Below are positions 34,767-42,999 of a DNA stretch of 64,000 nt, piece after piece. A program made the position numbers and the translations under genes. The notes beneath the pieces were generated by a model. That model saw only the letters and a program-made list of their open reading frames with translations. It ran no database searches and had not been told where the DNA came from. Numbering within the stretch: the first letter of the stretch is position 1; every line of letters begins with the position of its first letter. Source of the stretch: Ferrimonas sp. YFM (GTDB lineage: Bacteria > Pseudomonadota > Gammaproteobacteria > Enterobacterales > Shewanellaceae); the NCBI RefSeq assembly GCF_030296015.1, contig NZ_AP027368.1:3892839-3956838 (forward strand), read 5' to 3'.

Positions 34767-35945
34767 TTGACTCCAACCCGCCCTCAACTGCTGCTGATGA
34801 TGACCTTTATCATGTCCCTGGTGTTTGCCGTCTGGCAGGTACTGCTGAACAACTTTGTGGTGGAGGTGGCGTCGTTTACCGGCAAGGAGATTGGGCTGCT
34901 GCAGTCCCTGCGCGAAGTGCCAGGCTTTCTCGCCTTCACCGCCATCCTGGTGCTGTTGGTGATTCGGGAGCAGAGGTTTGCCCTTATCTCCCTGCTGCTG
35001 CTCTGTGTCGGTGTGGCACTGACCGGCTGGTTCCCGTCGGTGCTGGGCCTCTACTGCACCACGGTGCTGATGTCTGTGGGCTTCCACTACTACGAGACCT
35101 GCAATCAGTCGCTGACGTTGCAGTGGTTGCCCAAGGGGGAAGCCGCCGCGTTTATGGGCCAGGCGCTGTCGGTCAAGGCCGCCGGTGCCCTGTTGGGGTA
35201 CGGCAGCATCTGGCTGCTGATGACCGGCCTGAATCTGCCCTATGAATGGGTGTACACCCTGGTCGGCGGACTGGGTTTGCTGATGGTGCTCTACTGCATG
35301 GCGCGCTTTCCCCAGTTCAGGGAGGACGCCCCCCAGCAGAAGCGACTGCTGCTGCGCAAACGCTACAGCCTCTATTACCTGCTGACCTTCCTCTCCGGCG
35401 CCCGCAGGCAGATCTTCATGGTGTTTGCCGCCTTCATGATGGTGGAGAAGTTCGGTTACAGCGTCACCGAGATTACCGCCCTGTTCCTGATCAACTACCT
35501 GTTTAACCTGCTGTTTGCCAAGCGCATCGGACAGTGGATCGGCCGCATCGGCGAGCGGCGAACCCTGATGATTGAGTACGTCGGCCTGATCCTGGTGTTT
35601 GTCAGCTACGCCAATGTGGAACACCCCACCCTGGCCGCGGGCCTCTATGTCATCGATCACCTGTTCTTCGCCATGGCCATCGCCATCAAGACCTACTTCC
35701 AGAAGATCGCCGACCCGGATGAGATCGCCGCAACCGCAGGAATCAGCTTTACCATCAACCACATCGCAGCCGTGGTGATTCCTGCTCTTCTGGGACTTGT
35801 GTGGCTACACTCTCCGGCTCTGGTGTTTTATATTGGGGCGGGGATCGGCCTGTGCTCCTTGCTGGCCGCCCTGAGCCTGCCGGCGACGCCTGCGCCGGGC
35901 AATGAGACACGCTGGGGCGCCCTGTTCCCCGCCACACAGACCTGA
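34767..35945 (+). CDS. MFS transporter
   Basis: A 392-residue membrane protein with about 11-12 hydrophobic segments in MFS arrangement and the charged central loop ARFPQFREDAPQQKRLLLRKR. The substrate cannot be inferred. The only start that covers the first helix is TTG at 34767, with AAGG nine bases upstream; later ATG codons lie inside the first helix. The next gene begins 4 bp after its stop, so they are likely cotranscribed. Confidence 0.82.
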   Translation: MTPTRPQLLLMMTFIMSLVFAVWQVLLNNFVVEVASFTGKEIGLLQSLREVPGFLAFTAILVLLVIREQRFALISLLLLCVGVALTGWFPSVLGLYCTTVLMSVGFHYYETCNQSLTLQWLPKGEAAAFMGQALSVKAAGALLGYGSIWLLMTGLNLPYEWVYTLVGGLGLLMVLYCMARFPQFREDAPQQKRLLLRKRYSLYYLLTFLSGARRQIFMVFAAFMMVEKFGYSVTEITALFLINYLFNLLFAKRIGQWIGRIGERRTLMIEYVGLILVFVSYANVEHPTLAAGLYVIDHLFFAMAIAIKTYFQKIADPDEIAATAGISFTINHIAAVVIPALLGLVWLHSPALVFYIGAGIGLCSLLAALSLPATPAPGNETRWGALFPATQT

Positions 35946-35949
35946 GCCT

Positions 35950-36771
35950 ATGACTGACAAGATCATGGCCGCACCGCCCAAGCGGGAGAGCAGCCGCACA
36001 GCAAGACAGCAAGCCGTGACCCTGGCGCGGCGAATCGGCCTGACCGGCAATGATGCAGAAACCGCCGGCGCCCTGGCCCAGCGTACCGAAATCCGACTGA
36101 AAAACTGGCAGGAGCAACGTCAGCAGAACCTGGAAGCCGTGGTGAAGCAAGCCATAGGCCTGGCGGGCAATGCGGTGAGTAACAAAGAGTTGGATCCGGA
36201 CTGGCAGTTCCAGTTTTGCCAGATGGCGGAGCAGATCCACAACAGCAGCATGCAGAAGCTTTGGGCTCAGATTCTGGCCACCGAGCTGAGTCTGCCCGGC
36301 AGCTTCGGCCTGAGAACCCTGGAAACTCTGAAAGGAATGACCCAGAGAGAAGCGATGCAGTTCGCCCGGACCGTGGCGATCTCCTGCCAGCTTAATGGCG
36401 ACCCCAGCCACAAGGTTGTGCTGGGCTATCGCCGGGAAGCAGGCTTCGGCGGCTTCAGCTCCGCTCGCCAGGAGACAATGAACCTCTCCGGCCAGGGGCT
36501 GCCCTACTCGACAGTGCTGACCCTGAGAGATCTCGGTTTGCTGTTTGCCACCGAACTGGAAACCGGCCCCCTTCCCGCCAAGCAGCCCATGCTGATCCGC
36601 TGTCAGGGCCATACCATGAAGTTTGTGCCCAAAAGCGCCCGCCTCAGGCTGAGGTATTACCGCTTCACTCAGGTAGGGGATGAGCTGGCCCGGCTGATCA
36701 CCGAGCCCGCCAATGAAGAGTACTGCGAATCGCTAACCAAACTGCTGCTGGACGATTTCCTGCCCCAGTAG
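35950..36771 (+). CDS. TIGR03899-family conserved protein
   Basis: A cytoplasmic protein of 273 residues matching my recollection of the TIGR03899 family of Vibrio and Shewanella: KRTEIRLKNWQEQ-like N-terminal helix, DPDWQFQFCQMAEQIHNSSMQ, LWAQILATELSLPGSFGLRTL and a basic C-terminal part. The function is unknown. ATG at 35950 begins 2 bp after the MFS stop TGAGCC region. Its last 39 bp overlap the convergent cobA gene, so any terminator lies inside cobA. Confidence 0.75.
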   Translation: MTDKIMAAPPKRESSRTARQQAVTLARRIGLTGNDAETAGALAQRTEIRLKNWQEQRQQNLEAVVKQAIGLAGNAVSNKELDPDWQFQFCQMAEQIHNSSMQKLWAQILATELSLPGSFGLRTLETLKGMTQREAMQFARTVAISCQLNGDPSHKVVLGYRREAGFGGFSSARQETMNLSGQGLPYSTVLTLRDLGLLFATELETGPLPAKQPMLIRCQGHTMKFVPKSARLRLRYYRFTQVGDELARLITEPANEEYCESLTKLLLDDFLPQ

Positions 36772-37539
36772 TTCGGCGCTGAACCAATCCAGCGAGTGGT
36801 GCAGAGACACCACATCACCGACGATCAACGCCGCCGGCGTCTGCACGCGAGGATCGGTAGCCATCTGTTCCAGTTCGGCGAGGCGGCCTGTCACCACCGT
36901 CTGCTGAGGCTGGCTGGCGCGGCTGACAATGGCCACCGGGGTGTCACCAGCCAGGCCGCCCTCCATCAACCCATGTGCTATGGTCCCGGCCCGGGCCACG
37001 CCCATGTAGATCACCAGAGTGTGGTGGCTGAGCGCCAGCTTATGCCAGTCGGAGATGGGCTCGCCGCCCATGCCATGACCAGTGACAAAGGTGACCCCGC
37101 GAGACAGGGTCCTGTGGGTCAGGGGGATGGCGCCATAGGAGGCGCAGGCAGTGGCGGCGGTAACACCGGGCACCACCTCATAGTCGATGCCCGCCTCTCG
37201 CAAGGCCTGCATCTCTTCGCCGCCTCGGCCAAACATCAGAGGATCGCCCCCTTTCAACCGCACCACGGAGCGGTCCCCTGAGGCGGCCTTGGCCACCAGC
37301 AATCGATTGATCTCCTCCTGAGACATGGAGTGACGCCCGCAGCGCTTACCGACGGCAATGCACTCCGCATCCGCATTGATCAGTGCCAGGATAGACTCAC
37401 TTACCAGGGCATCGTAAAGCACCACGTCGGCCCCTTGAATGGCGCGCAGTGCCTTGACGGTCAACAGTTCAGGATCGCCGGGGCCAGCGCCCACTATGGC
37501 CACCCTGCCGGTACGATTGGGTAAAGTTATCAGGCTCAC
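36733..37539 (-). CDS. cobA: Uroporphyrinogen-III C-methyltransferase
   Basis: A SUMT of 268 residues that methylates uroporphyrinogen III twice with SAM to precorrin-2. It has VAIVGAGPGDPELLTVKA (N-terminal loop), VRLKGGDPLMFGRGGEE, VVPGVTAA and PLTHR. It is the monofunctional form, without the CysG dehydrogenase/chelatase part. Precorrin-2 leads to siroheme, needed by the sulfite reductase CysI encoded 5.5 kb away on the same strand. An AT-rich 225-bp gap precedes it. The last 39 bp overlap the TIGR03899 gene. Confidence 0.95.
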   Translation of the reverse strand: MSLITLPNRTGRVAIVGAGPGDPELLTVKALRAIQGADVVLYDALVSESILALINADAECIAVGKRCGRHSMSQEEINRLLVAKAASGDRSVVRLKGGDPLMFGRGGEEMQALREAGIDYEVVPGVTAATACASYGAIPLTHRTLSRGVTFVTGHGMGGEPISDWHKLALSHHTLVIYMGVARAGTIAHGLMEGGLAGDTPVAIVSRASQPQQTVVTGRLAELEQMATDPRVQTPAALIVGDVVSLHHSLDWFSAELLGQEIVQQQFG

Positions 37540-37698
37540 CAGATTCCCCCTCTAGAGTATCCGAACAGCTTAGAGCCTCTTTTAATAACCACAAAGAATC
37601 AGTTTGGAACTTTTAATTCGTTTTAGAGATATCAATTTAACGGAGAAAAAACATCGGTCTGTAAAATCACCACTTAGCACAATTACCTAAAAGATCCC

Positions 37699-37726
37699 TT
37701 GCGCATCCAAAGAAAATCGCTATTAT
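37699..37726 (+). promoter_or_regulatory. tRNA-Pro promoter with GC-rich discriminator
   Basis: TTGCGC (37699-37704), 16 bp, TATTAT (37721-37726), then AGGCCCCCGTCG. The GC-rich stretch after the -10 is typical of stringently controlled stable-RNA promoters. It lies 38 bp before the tRNA. Confidence 0.7.
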
Positions 37727-37764
37727 AGGCCCCCGTCGAGTTCGGTAACCGAACGAAACGAAAT

Positions 37765-37841
<77 letters not shown>

Positions 37842-38218
37842 CATTCAAGAGCCCTGTTCGCAAGAACAGGGCTTTTCTCGTTTTAGAGCCGCTACGCGAC
37901 TCGGTCAGAGGGCTGGGCGCCCCCGTACCAATCCTCTATCACCGACCACCTTACGAAGCCCCGCTCTCTGAGCGGGGCTTTTTCGTTTTAGAGGTGCTGC
38001 GCACCTCGGGTCAGAGGCCTAGGCGGCCCCGCCCGAACTCCTCTATCACCGACCACATTCAAGAGCCCTGTTCGCAAGAACAGGGCTTTTCTCGTTTTAG
38101 AGCCGCTACGCGACTCGGTCAGAGGGCTGGGCGCCCCCGCCTGCGCGGCCCGGAACAATCCCTATCACCGACCACCTTACGAAGCCCTGCTCTCTGAGCG
38201 GGGCTTTTTCGTATCTGA
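37842..38218 (+). repeat. Tandem array of tRNA-Pro 3'-end repeats (rtT-like)
   Basis: Four units follow the tRNA without a gap: A1 37842-37948 (107 nt), B1 37949-38055 (107), A2 38056-38174 (119) and B2 38175-38218 (broken). A1 and A2 are identical over their first 84 nt; the start of B2 matches B1 over 39 nt with one change. Each whole unit has a terminator-like hairpin, a second small hairpin, GGTCAGAGG, a GC-rich insert replacing the T loop, and CCTCTATCACCGACCA or a near copy (A2 CCCTATCACCGACCA), i.e. the tRNA T-arm strand, acceptor strand and CCA. B2 keeps CAGAGG but lacks the 3' part. The E. coli tyrT locus has comparable rtT repeats built on the tRNA-Tyr end; equivalence is inference. 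Confidence 0.9.
37850..37876 (+). terminator. First terminator hairpin of the tRNA-Pro repeat array (three more follow)
   Basis: AGCCCTGTTC (37850-37859) and GAACAGGGCT (37864-37873) with a GCAA loop, then TTT. The same hairpin recurs at 38064-38090. A different one, AAGCCCCGCT/AGCGGGGCTT, occurs at 37956-37983 and, with one G-T pair, at 38182-38209. Transcripts could therefore end at any of four points. Confidence 0.85.
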
Positions 38219-38391
38219 GGCACAACGGCGTTGTGCGCATCAGAGGCCGGTCCCCCGCTTGGGCGAAGCGTCTGACGCCCAAAGGAAGCATGAGGCAACA
38301 GACAGAAAACAGACTGAATTTCAGTTCTTTGTCGAAGAGCTATACTCTGGGTAAATCAGAGCCATACCCATCATTCAATCAAGGACAGACC

Positions 38392-38769
38392 ATGATCGAC
38401 TTTCAGGAATCCTCCGTCTTTAAGCTCAAGCCCATAGAGATCGCCGACGCCAGAGAAGACTTTCACAAGTTCATCATCGAAGGCGAGTCCATCTTCGCCG
38501 CCTTCAAGACCATTCGCGATCAGGTGGTGTTTACCAACAAGCGCATCATTGCCGCCAATGTGCAGGGGCTGACCGGCTCCAAGGTGGACTACACCTCCCT
38601 GCCCTACAGCAAGATTCAGGCGTTTTCGGTGGAGTCCTCCGGCACCCTGGATATGGATTGTGAAATCGAGGTCTATCTCAGCGGCCTGGGAAGGGTGCGG
38701 TTCGAGATCCGAGGCTCCTTCGACCTCATCTCCTTCAATAAGTACATCAGTGAGTGCATCCTCAGCTGA
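38392..38769 (+). CDS. PH domain-containing protein
   Basis: A 125-residue cytoplasmic protein of the bacterial PH-like group (bPH_1): FIIEGESIFAAFKTIRDQVVFTNKRIIAANVQGLTGSKVDY followed by the strand-rich IQAFSVESSGTLDMDCEIEVYL and a C-terminal helix. The first motif is cited in parts: FIIEGESIFAAFKTIRDQ, VVFTNKRIIAAN. The function is unknown. ATG at 38392 follows AAGGACAG; an open frame from 38233 starts within the repeat array and was not used. It stands alone. Confidence 0.82.
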   Translation: MIDFQESSVFKLKPIEIADAREDFHKFIIEGESIFAAFKTIRDQVVFTNKRIIAANVQGLTGSKVDYTSLPYSKIQAFSVESSGTLDMDCEIEVYLSGLGRVRFEIRGSFDLISFNKYISECILS

Positions 38770-38808
38770 ACAGGCCGTCCCCACCTTCAGAGCCACATCG
38801 GCTTGAGT

Positions 38809-38845
38809 CGGGAGCTTCGCTATTACAGCGAAGCTCCCGTCGTTT
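38809..38845 (+). terminator. Perfect 13-bp hairpin after the PH-domain gene
   Basis: CGGGAGCTTCGCT (38809-38821) and AGCGAAGCTCCCG (38827-38839) pair perfectly around ATTAC. Only TCGTTT follows, so it may end or stabilise the transcript. Confidence 0.6.
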
Positions 38846-38962
38846 CCAGGCTTTGGAAACTCCCAGATGCGCGGCTCAGCAGAGCCCAAACCGGGCAACG
38901 CTGAAAAGACGTACTAATGTTTAATGGTTTGATTCCACACTCAGTCATCGGGAAAAACCATC

Positions 38963-40219
38963 ATGAAGCGCCTCTACCTTGCATTCTCTGTCGTCATCTC
39001 TGCGCTCTTAGCCATTGTCTCCTACCCGTCGACCGCCAGCCTGGCAGCCAAGAACTGGCCGGCGTCGGACAAGGCCAAACAGTTTGTCAAAGAGAACATC
39101 GTTATTGGCATGATGGCCAGCCCCTACGGGACCGGGTGGACCAAAAAAGAGCAGTTGCTGGAGTACTACCGTGAATCCAGAGCGGCCGGCATCACCGGCC
39201 ACGAGATCACCCTGACCGCCGCCTCCCACAACTGGGATGAACTGGTTCGACAGCACCGGGCCTTCCGGGACGCCATGGCGGAAGAGCCGGAAAACTACGT
39301 GTTCGTCAAATCCACCCGAGACATCGAAGCCGCCCACATCAAGGGGCAGACAGCGGTTATCTGGAACTCCCAGACGTCAACAATTCTGGAGGAGGATGTC
39401 TCTCGCATGGCCCTGCTCAAGGAGATGGGCATCGCCAGCATGATCCTCGCCTATAACGACCGTTTCAGGACAGGCTCCGGCTCATTGGCCGCATACAACG
39501 GCATGGACGATGGTCTCACCGATTGGGGACGGACGGTGATCGACGCCATGGTCCGTTATGGCACCATCCTGGATCTCAGCCACACAGGTCAGAAGACCGC
39601 CATGGACGCCATGGATTATATGGATGAACACTACCCAGGGGTCCCCTACGTCTTCACCCACTCCATTCCCGCAGGCCTGTACAAAACTCAGCCTGACGCT
39701 TCCCCCAAGGGTTGCTACCGGAACATCTCCGATGAGGAAGCCAGGCGAGTGCTCAAGGCTGGCGGCTACGTCTCTCCCACCTTTACCGAATGGATGATGG
39801 ACGGCATCTGGCCAGATGACATCACTCCCTCTCAGGCTGCCGACATGATCGATTATTACGTCAAGCTTCTGGGGGAGGACCATGTTGGGCTGGCGACAGA
39901 CGATATGTTCGATGTCAGCCTGGTGGTCGACTTCGCCAAGAAGAATGCCACCATGTATAACGACGGCGGCTACATGATCACCGCCTTCGAGCGTGGTGCC
40001 GATGACTCTGCCATGCTGTCCCGGATTCTGCCGGCCATCACCGATGAGCTATGGAAGCGCGGCTACACCGATGAGCAGCTAATCAAGATCTACGGCGCCA
40101 ACAAGATGAGAGTCTTTCAGCAGGTCTGGGAGGGCGCAGCGCCCGGACAGTGGGGTAAAGAGTACCCTCAGCGCGTCAAACTTCGGGAAGCCTTTATGAA
40201 GCAGTTCGGCACCAGATAG
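38963..40219 (+). CDS. Exported membrane dipeptidase (M19 family)
   Basis: The 418-residue protein begins with a signal peptide ([20 protein letters not shown]) and shows renal-dipeptidase-type features: [24 protein letters not shown] (metal-binding H), [13 protein letters not shown] and [16 protein letters not shown]19 enzymes are zinc hydrolases acting on dipeptides, including L-D types. The usual H-x-D near the N-terminus is not obvious ([13 protein letters not shown] is the nearest), so the metal site may differ. It stands alone and is convergent with the AraC-type gene, with a 38-bp gap. Confidence 0.82.
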   Translation: MKRLYLAFSVVISALLAIVSYPSTASLAAKNWPASDKAKQFVKENIVIGMMASPYGTGWTKKEQLLEYYRESRAAGITGHEITLTAASHNWDELVRQHRAFRDAMAEEPENYVFVKSTRDIEAAHIKGQTAVIWNSQTSTILEEDVSRMALLKEMGIASMILAYNDRFRTGSGSLAAYNGMDDGLTDWGRTVIDAMVRYGTILDLSHTGQKTAMDAMDYMDEHYPGVPYVFTHSIPAGLYKTQPDASPKGCYRNISDEEARRVLKAGGYVSPTFTEWMMDGIWPDDITPSQAADMIDYYVKLLGEDHVGLATDDMFDVSLVVDFAKKNATMYNDGGYMITAFERGADDSAMLSRILPAITDELWKRGYTDEQLIKIYGANKMRVFQQVWEGAAPGQWGKEYPQRVKLREAFMKQFGTR

Positions 40220-40257
40220 CCGAAAAGTTTGATCGGCCCCCAGCCAACCCGGGGCAC

Positions 40258-41154
40258 TCACCCCTCCCCCTGGCGCCTCGTCTGGCCAGGGGGTTCCCCC
40301 ATCAGGCTGCGATACGCCTTGCGAAACGCCACCTCCGACTGATAACCGCACGCCTCGGCGATGTCCAGCATGGAGCGCTCTGTGGTAAGCAGCAGCTCCC
40401 GGGCACGTTGCATCCGCCAAAGAGTGAGGTACTTCATCGGCGTCTGCCCCACCAACTGGTGAAAGCGCTCGGCGAAACTGGTGCGTCCCATGGCGGCGGC
40501 TTGCGCCAGGGTCATCAGAGACCATTGGGCTTCGGGCCGAGTGTGGATGGCATCCAGGGCCCGGCTGATGCGGCGGTCGAACAGGGCCGCCAGCAGGCCG
40601 GTTTCCAACCCCTTGGCAATCTGCAACCTGAGTACCTGGATGAACAGCAGGTAACACAGCTGATTCACCACCGCATAACTGCCCGGCTCGGAGAGCTCCA
40701 GCTCCGCCACCATCAACTGAATCAGGGTGCGGATGTTGGGGTGCCGCCCCTGCTCCCCCAGTTCCAGCACTATCACCTGAGGCAGACCATCCAGCAATGG
40801 CGAGCTCCCCAGGTTATCGAAGTCGAAGAAGCCGCACAGAAGATTGGTCGCCGGTCCATCGGACTCGCTGCCGGGGTCATTCAGGCGGGTCTCGGCATCG
40901 GGTTGAGGCTCACTGGAGACCAGGTGTTTGACATCATGGGGAAACAGCACCAGGTCACCGGCTCTGAGCAGCCTGGGCTCGCAGCCCTCGATATGGAGCC
41001 ACCCCTGGCCGGACCCCAGCATATGAAAAGGGATTCTTCGCTGGCCCGATGTATCCACCGCCCAGTGGCCACAGAAGTCGGCGTGGACATAGACCTCCGC
41101 CCGCAGCTTGAGGCTGCGCAGCAGTTCACTCAATGAGTCCTGGTTCTTTAACAT
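40258..41154 (-). CDS. AraC-family transcriptional regulator
   Basis: The 298-residue protein has an N-terminal cupin-like ligand domain (WLHIEGCEPRLLRAGDLVLF) and a C-terminal double helix-turn-helix: SLMTLAQAAAMGRTSFAERF and SMLDIAEACGYQSEVAFRKAY, separated by TPMKYLTLWRM. It is divergent from the cupredoxin-like gene at 41279 with 124 bp between, so control of that gene is likely. The inducer is unknown. Confidence 0.9.
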   Translation of the reverse strand: MLKNQDSLSELLRSLKLRAEVYVHADFCGHWAVDTSGQRRIPFHMLGSGQGWLHIEGCEPRLLRAGDLVLFPHDVKHLVSSEPQPDAETRLNDPGSESDGPATNLLCGFFDFDNLGSSPLLDGLPQVIVLELGEQGRHPNIRTLIQLMVAELELSEPGSYAVVNQLCYLLFIQVLRLQIAKGLETGLLAALFDRRISRALDAIHTRPEAQWSLMTLAQAAAMGRTSFAERFHQLVGQTPMKYLTLWRMQRARELLLTTERSMLDIAEACGYQSEVAFRKAYRSLMGEPPGQTRRQGEG

Positions 41155-41278
41155 GGCCTTCCGTACTCGTGGTTATATTTTGCGGACTAATAGGCATTAT
41201 TAATACACCACTATCGAACTATAGTCTCTCTCGAACGGAAACAAATCTATCTGATACCCCTGACGAGAGGACGACTCA

Positions 41279-41668
41279 ATGACCATCTTCAACATCCTGA
41301 AACGCGCCACCGCAGTCCTGGCCATCGCCTTCGCCGCCGTGGCCGGTGTGCAGGCGGACACCCCCACCACCCGGGCCGACGGCGTAACTGTGATTCACCT
41401 GGATGAGTACAACGGCTACTTCTCTGCCAAAGAGACCGTGGCAGGCCTGAAAGCGGGTGAGTACGAGTTCGTGATCACCAACAAGGCGGACAAGCTGGTG
41501 GGCTTCCAGATCCAGAGTCTGGCCGATCGCGAGACCCTGGACATGTTCCCCCTGGAGCCCGGCGAAACCCGCACCAGCCGAGTCACCGTGGGTGAAGATG
41601 GCGTGCGTTTTCGCTGCCCCATCAACCCCACGCCCTGGTATGACCTGGACGTAATCAAGAAGGGTTAA
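41279..41668 (+). CDS. Periplasmic cupredoxin-like protein
   Basis: A 129-residue exported protein: signal peptide to about A26 (ILKRATAVLAIAFAAVAGVQ...), then a beta-rich mature part with LKAGEYEFVITNKADKLVGF, LEPGETRTSRVTVGEDGVRF and RCPINPTPWYDLDV. This layout (strand, N-K-A-D, PGE, C-P) resembles single-domain cupredoxin-like proteins. A full set of copper ligands is not visible: one cysteine, one histidine (VIHLDE). Metal binding is therefore unproven. It is divergent from an AraC regulator and ends at a strong terminator. Confidence 0.62.
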   Translation: MTIFNILKRATAVLAIAFAAVAGVQADTPTTRADGVTVIHLDEYNGYFSAKETVAGLKAGEYEFVITNKADKLVGFQIQSLADRETLDMFPLEPGETRTSRVTVGEDGVRFRCPINPTPWYDLDVIKKG

Positions 41669-41698
41669 TCCCAGTTCCCTGTTCTCATCCCTCCTTTT

Positions 41699-41739
41699 GC
41701 AGCCCGGTGGTTATAAGCTTCCTTCCGGGCTGCTTTTTT
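41699..41739 (+). terminator. Terminator after the cupredoxin-like gene
   Basis: GCAGCCCGG (41699-41707) and CCGGGCTGC (41725-41733) pair with a 17-nt loop, followed by six T. Confidence 0.85.
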
Positions 41740-41861
41740 GTGCCTGCTTCCCTGCACTCGCACCTGCCAACAAGCGTTTCATAAATAAAGAAAAAAGTAT
41801 AAATTGAGCCATCACGCCAGGCGTGCAGGCAACGCCGGCGCTCCCCAAAAAGCCACGTTGG

Positions 41862-42200
41862 ATGACCAAGATGTACAGCAGACCCAATTACGATGATTAC
41901 ACCCTGGCAGAGTTGTTCGATGCACTCCACAGCGTAGATAAGGAGGAGTATCCGGAGAATCACCAGGGGATCAAAGACGCACTGGCACGGCGCCAGGGCA
42001 GCGAGTTCAAATGCGTAAAGTGCGGATTCGGGGGCTATCAGACATCGGATATCTATGTGTCACTGAGCCGGGAGGAGAGCATCATGGACGTTGAGTCCGG
42101 CAAGTTCTTTTCGGTCAGTTGCATCGAGTGCGGCTACACCGAGTTTTACCGGCGACAAGCCAGCATTGCCGGAGCGATGATGGATCTGTTCATACGCTAG
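41862..42200 (+). CDS. Zinc-ribbon protein
   Basis: A 112-residue protein with an N-terminal helix DYTLAELFDALHSVDKEEYP and a C-terminal zinc ribbon: CVKCG near residue 55 and CIECGYTEFYRR near 92, the CxxCG pair of DUF2082-like ribbons. The function is unknown; nucleic-acid or protein binding is possible. The start is uncertain: ATG at 41862, ATG at 41871 or GTG at 41823, none with a strong ribosome-binding site. A terminator follows, shared with cysH. Confidence 0.72.
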   Translation: MTKMYSRPNYDDYTLAELFDALHSVDKEEYPENHQGIKDALARRQGSEFKCVKCGFGGYQTSDIYVSLSREESIMDVESGKFFSVSCIECGYTEFYRRQASIAGAMMDLFIR

Positions 42201-42205
42201 CAGAG

Positions 42206-42240
42206 AAAACAGAGGCTCCCGAAGGAGCCTCTGTTTTTTT
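42206..42240. terminator. Bidirectional terminator between zinc-ribbon gene and cysH
   Basis: CAGAGGCTCC (42210-42219) and GGAGCCTCTG (42224-42233) with CGAA loop, seven T after and AAAA before. Confidence 0.9.
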
Positions 42241-42258
42241 GGGATCCGAGATCACCGG

Positions 42259-42999
42259 CTAGATGTCGTAGTGGAGTCCGCACTCCCGACGGAAACCGGA
42301 GAAGCGGCTGTCCTCTTCGCTCATCCCCAGCTCCATGGGGCGGCTGGTGTGGATGTCCCCCACCGAGGCGTAACCCTGATGCCACAGAGGGTGGTAAGGC
42401 AGGCCATGCTCCTCCAGGTAGTAGTGCACATCCTTGTTGGTCCAATCCAGAATGGGCAACAGCTTGAACCGGCCTGAGCGGATCTCCAGAAACGGCAGAT
42501 CTGCTCTGGAGCTTGCCTGCTGACGGCGCAAGCCAGCAAACCAGGTGCCCACATTCAGCTCGTTGAGCGCCCGCTGCATCGGCTCCACCTTGTTGAGGCG
42601 GTTGTACTGATTGAGTCCCTCCTGCCCCTGCTCCCACAGCTGGCCAAAACGGGCCTCCTGCCAGGCCGGGTTCATCTCTGAGCGGTACACCTTCAGATTC
42701 AGCTTCAGCTTGTCGGTGAGCTCGTCGATAAAGCGGTAGGTCTCAGGAAACAGATAGCCGGTGTCGGTGAGCACCACGGGAATCTCGGGCTTGGCCTGGG
42801 TCACCAGGTGCAGCATCACCGCCCCCTGAATGCCGAAACTGGAGGAGAGGATCGCCTCACCGGGCAGGTGCTCCAAGCCCCAGGCCACCCGCTCCTGGGC
42901 GCTCAGCGCCGCCAGGGTGTCATTGGCCCGGGCCAGCCAAGCCTGATGCGCCTCTAACTCTGGGTTGGCCGCCACGGCGGCCAGATCGATGTCAGCCAT
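42259..42999 (-). CDS. cysH: Phosphoadenosine phosphosulfate reductase
   Basis: CysH reduces PAPS to sulfite with thioredoxin. The 246-residue protein has the PP-loop-like [41 protein letters not shown] and the catalytic C-terminal ECGLH. The absence of extra cysteine pairs marks the PAPS-type (not APS-type) enzyme. It overlaps the cysI end by 8 bp and is the last gene of the cysJIH operon. Confidence 0.96.
   Translation of the reverse strand: MADIDLAAVAANPELEAHQAWLARANDTLAALSAQERVAWGLEHLPGEAILSSSFGIQGAVMLHLVTQAKPEIPVVLTDTGYLFPETYRFIDELTDKLKLNLKVYRSEMNPAWQEARFGQLWEQGQEGLNQYNRLNKVEPMQRALNELNVGTWFAGLRRQQASSRADLPFLEIRSGRFKLLPILDWTNKDVHYYLEEHGLPYHPLWHQGYASVGDIHTSRPMELGMSEEDSRFSGFRRECGLHYDI

Noticed and set aside
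37842-38218. CRISPR array
   Set aside because: The repeats are ~107 nt, contiguous, derived from the tRNA and its terminator, without unique spacers of 30-40 nt, and there are no cas genes.
37994-38291. Short frames on both strands across the tRNA-repeat array
   Set aside because: They follow the repeat periodicity and have no ribosome-binding site. E. coli tyrT repeats can encode a basic peptide (Tpr), so I looked for one; no convincing arginine-rich product with a start signal was found.
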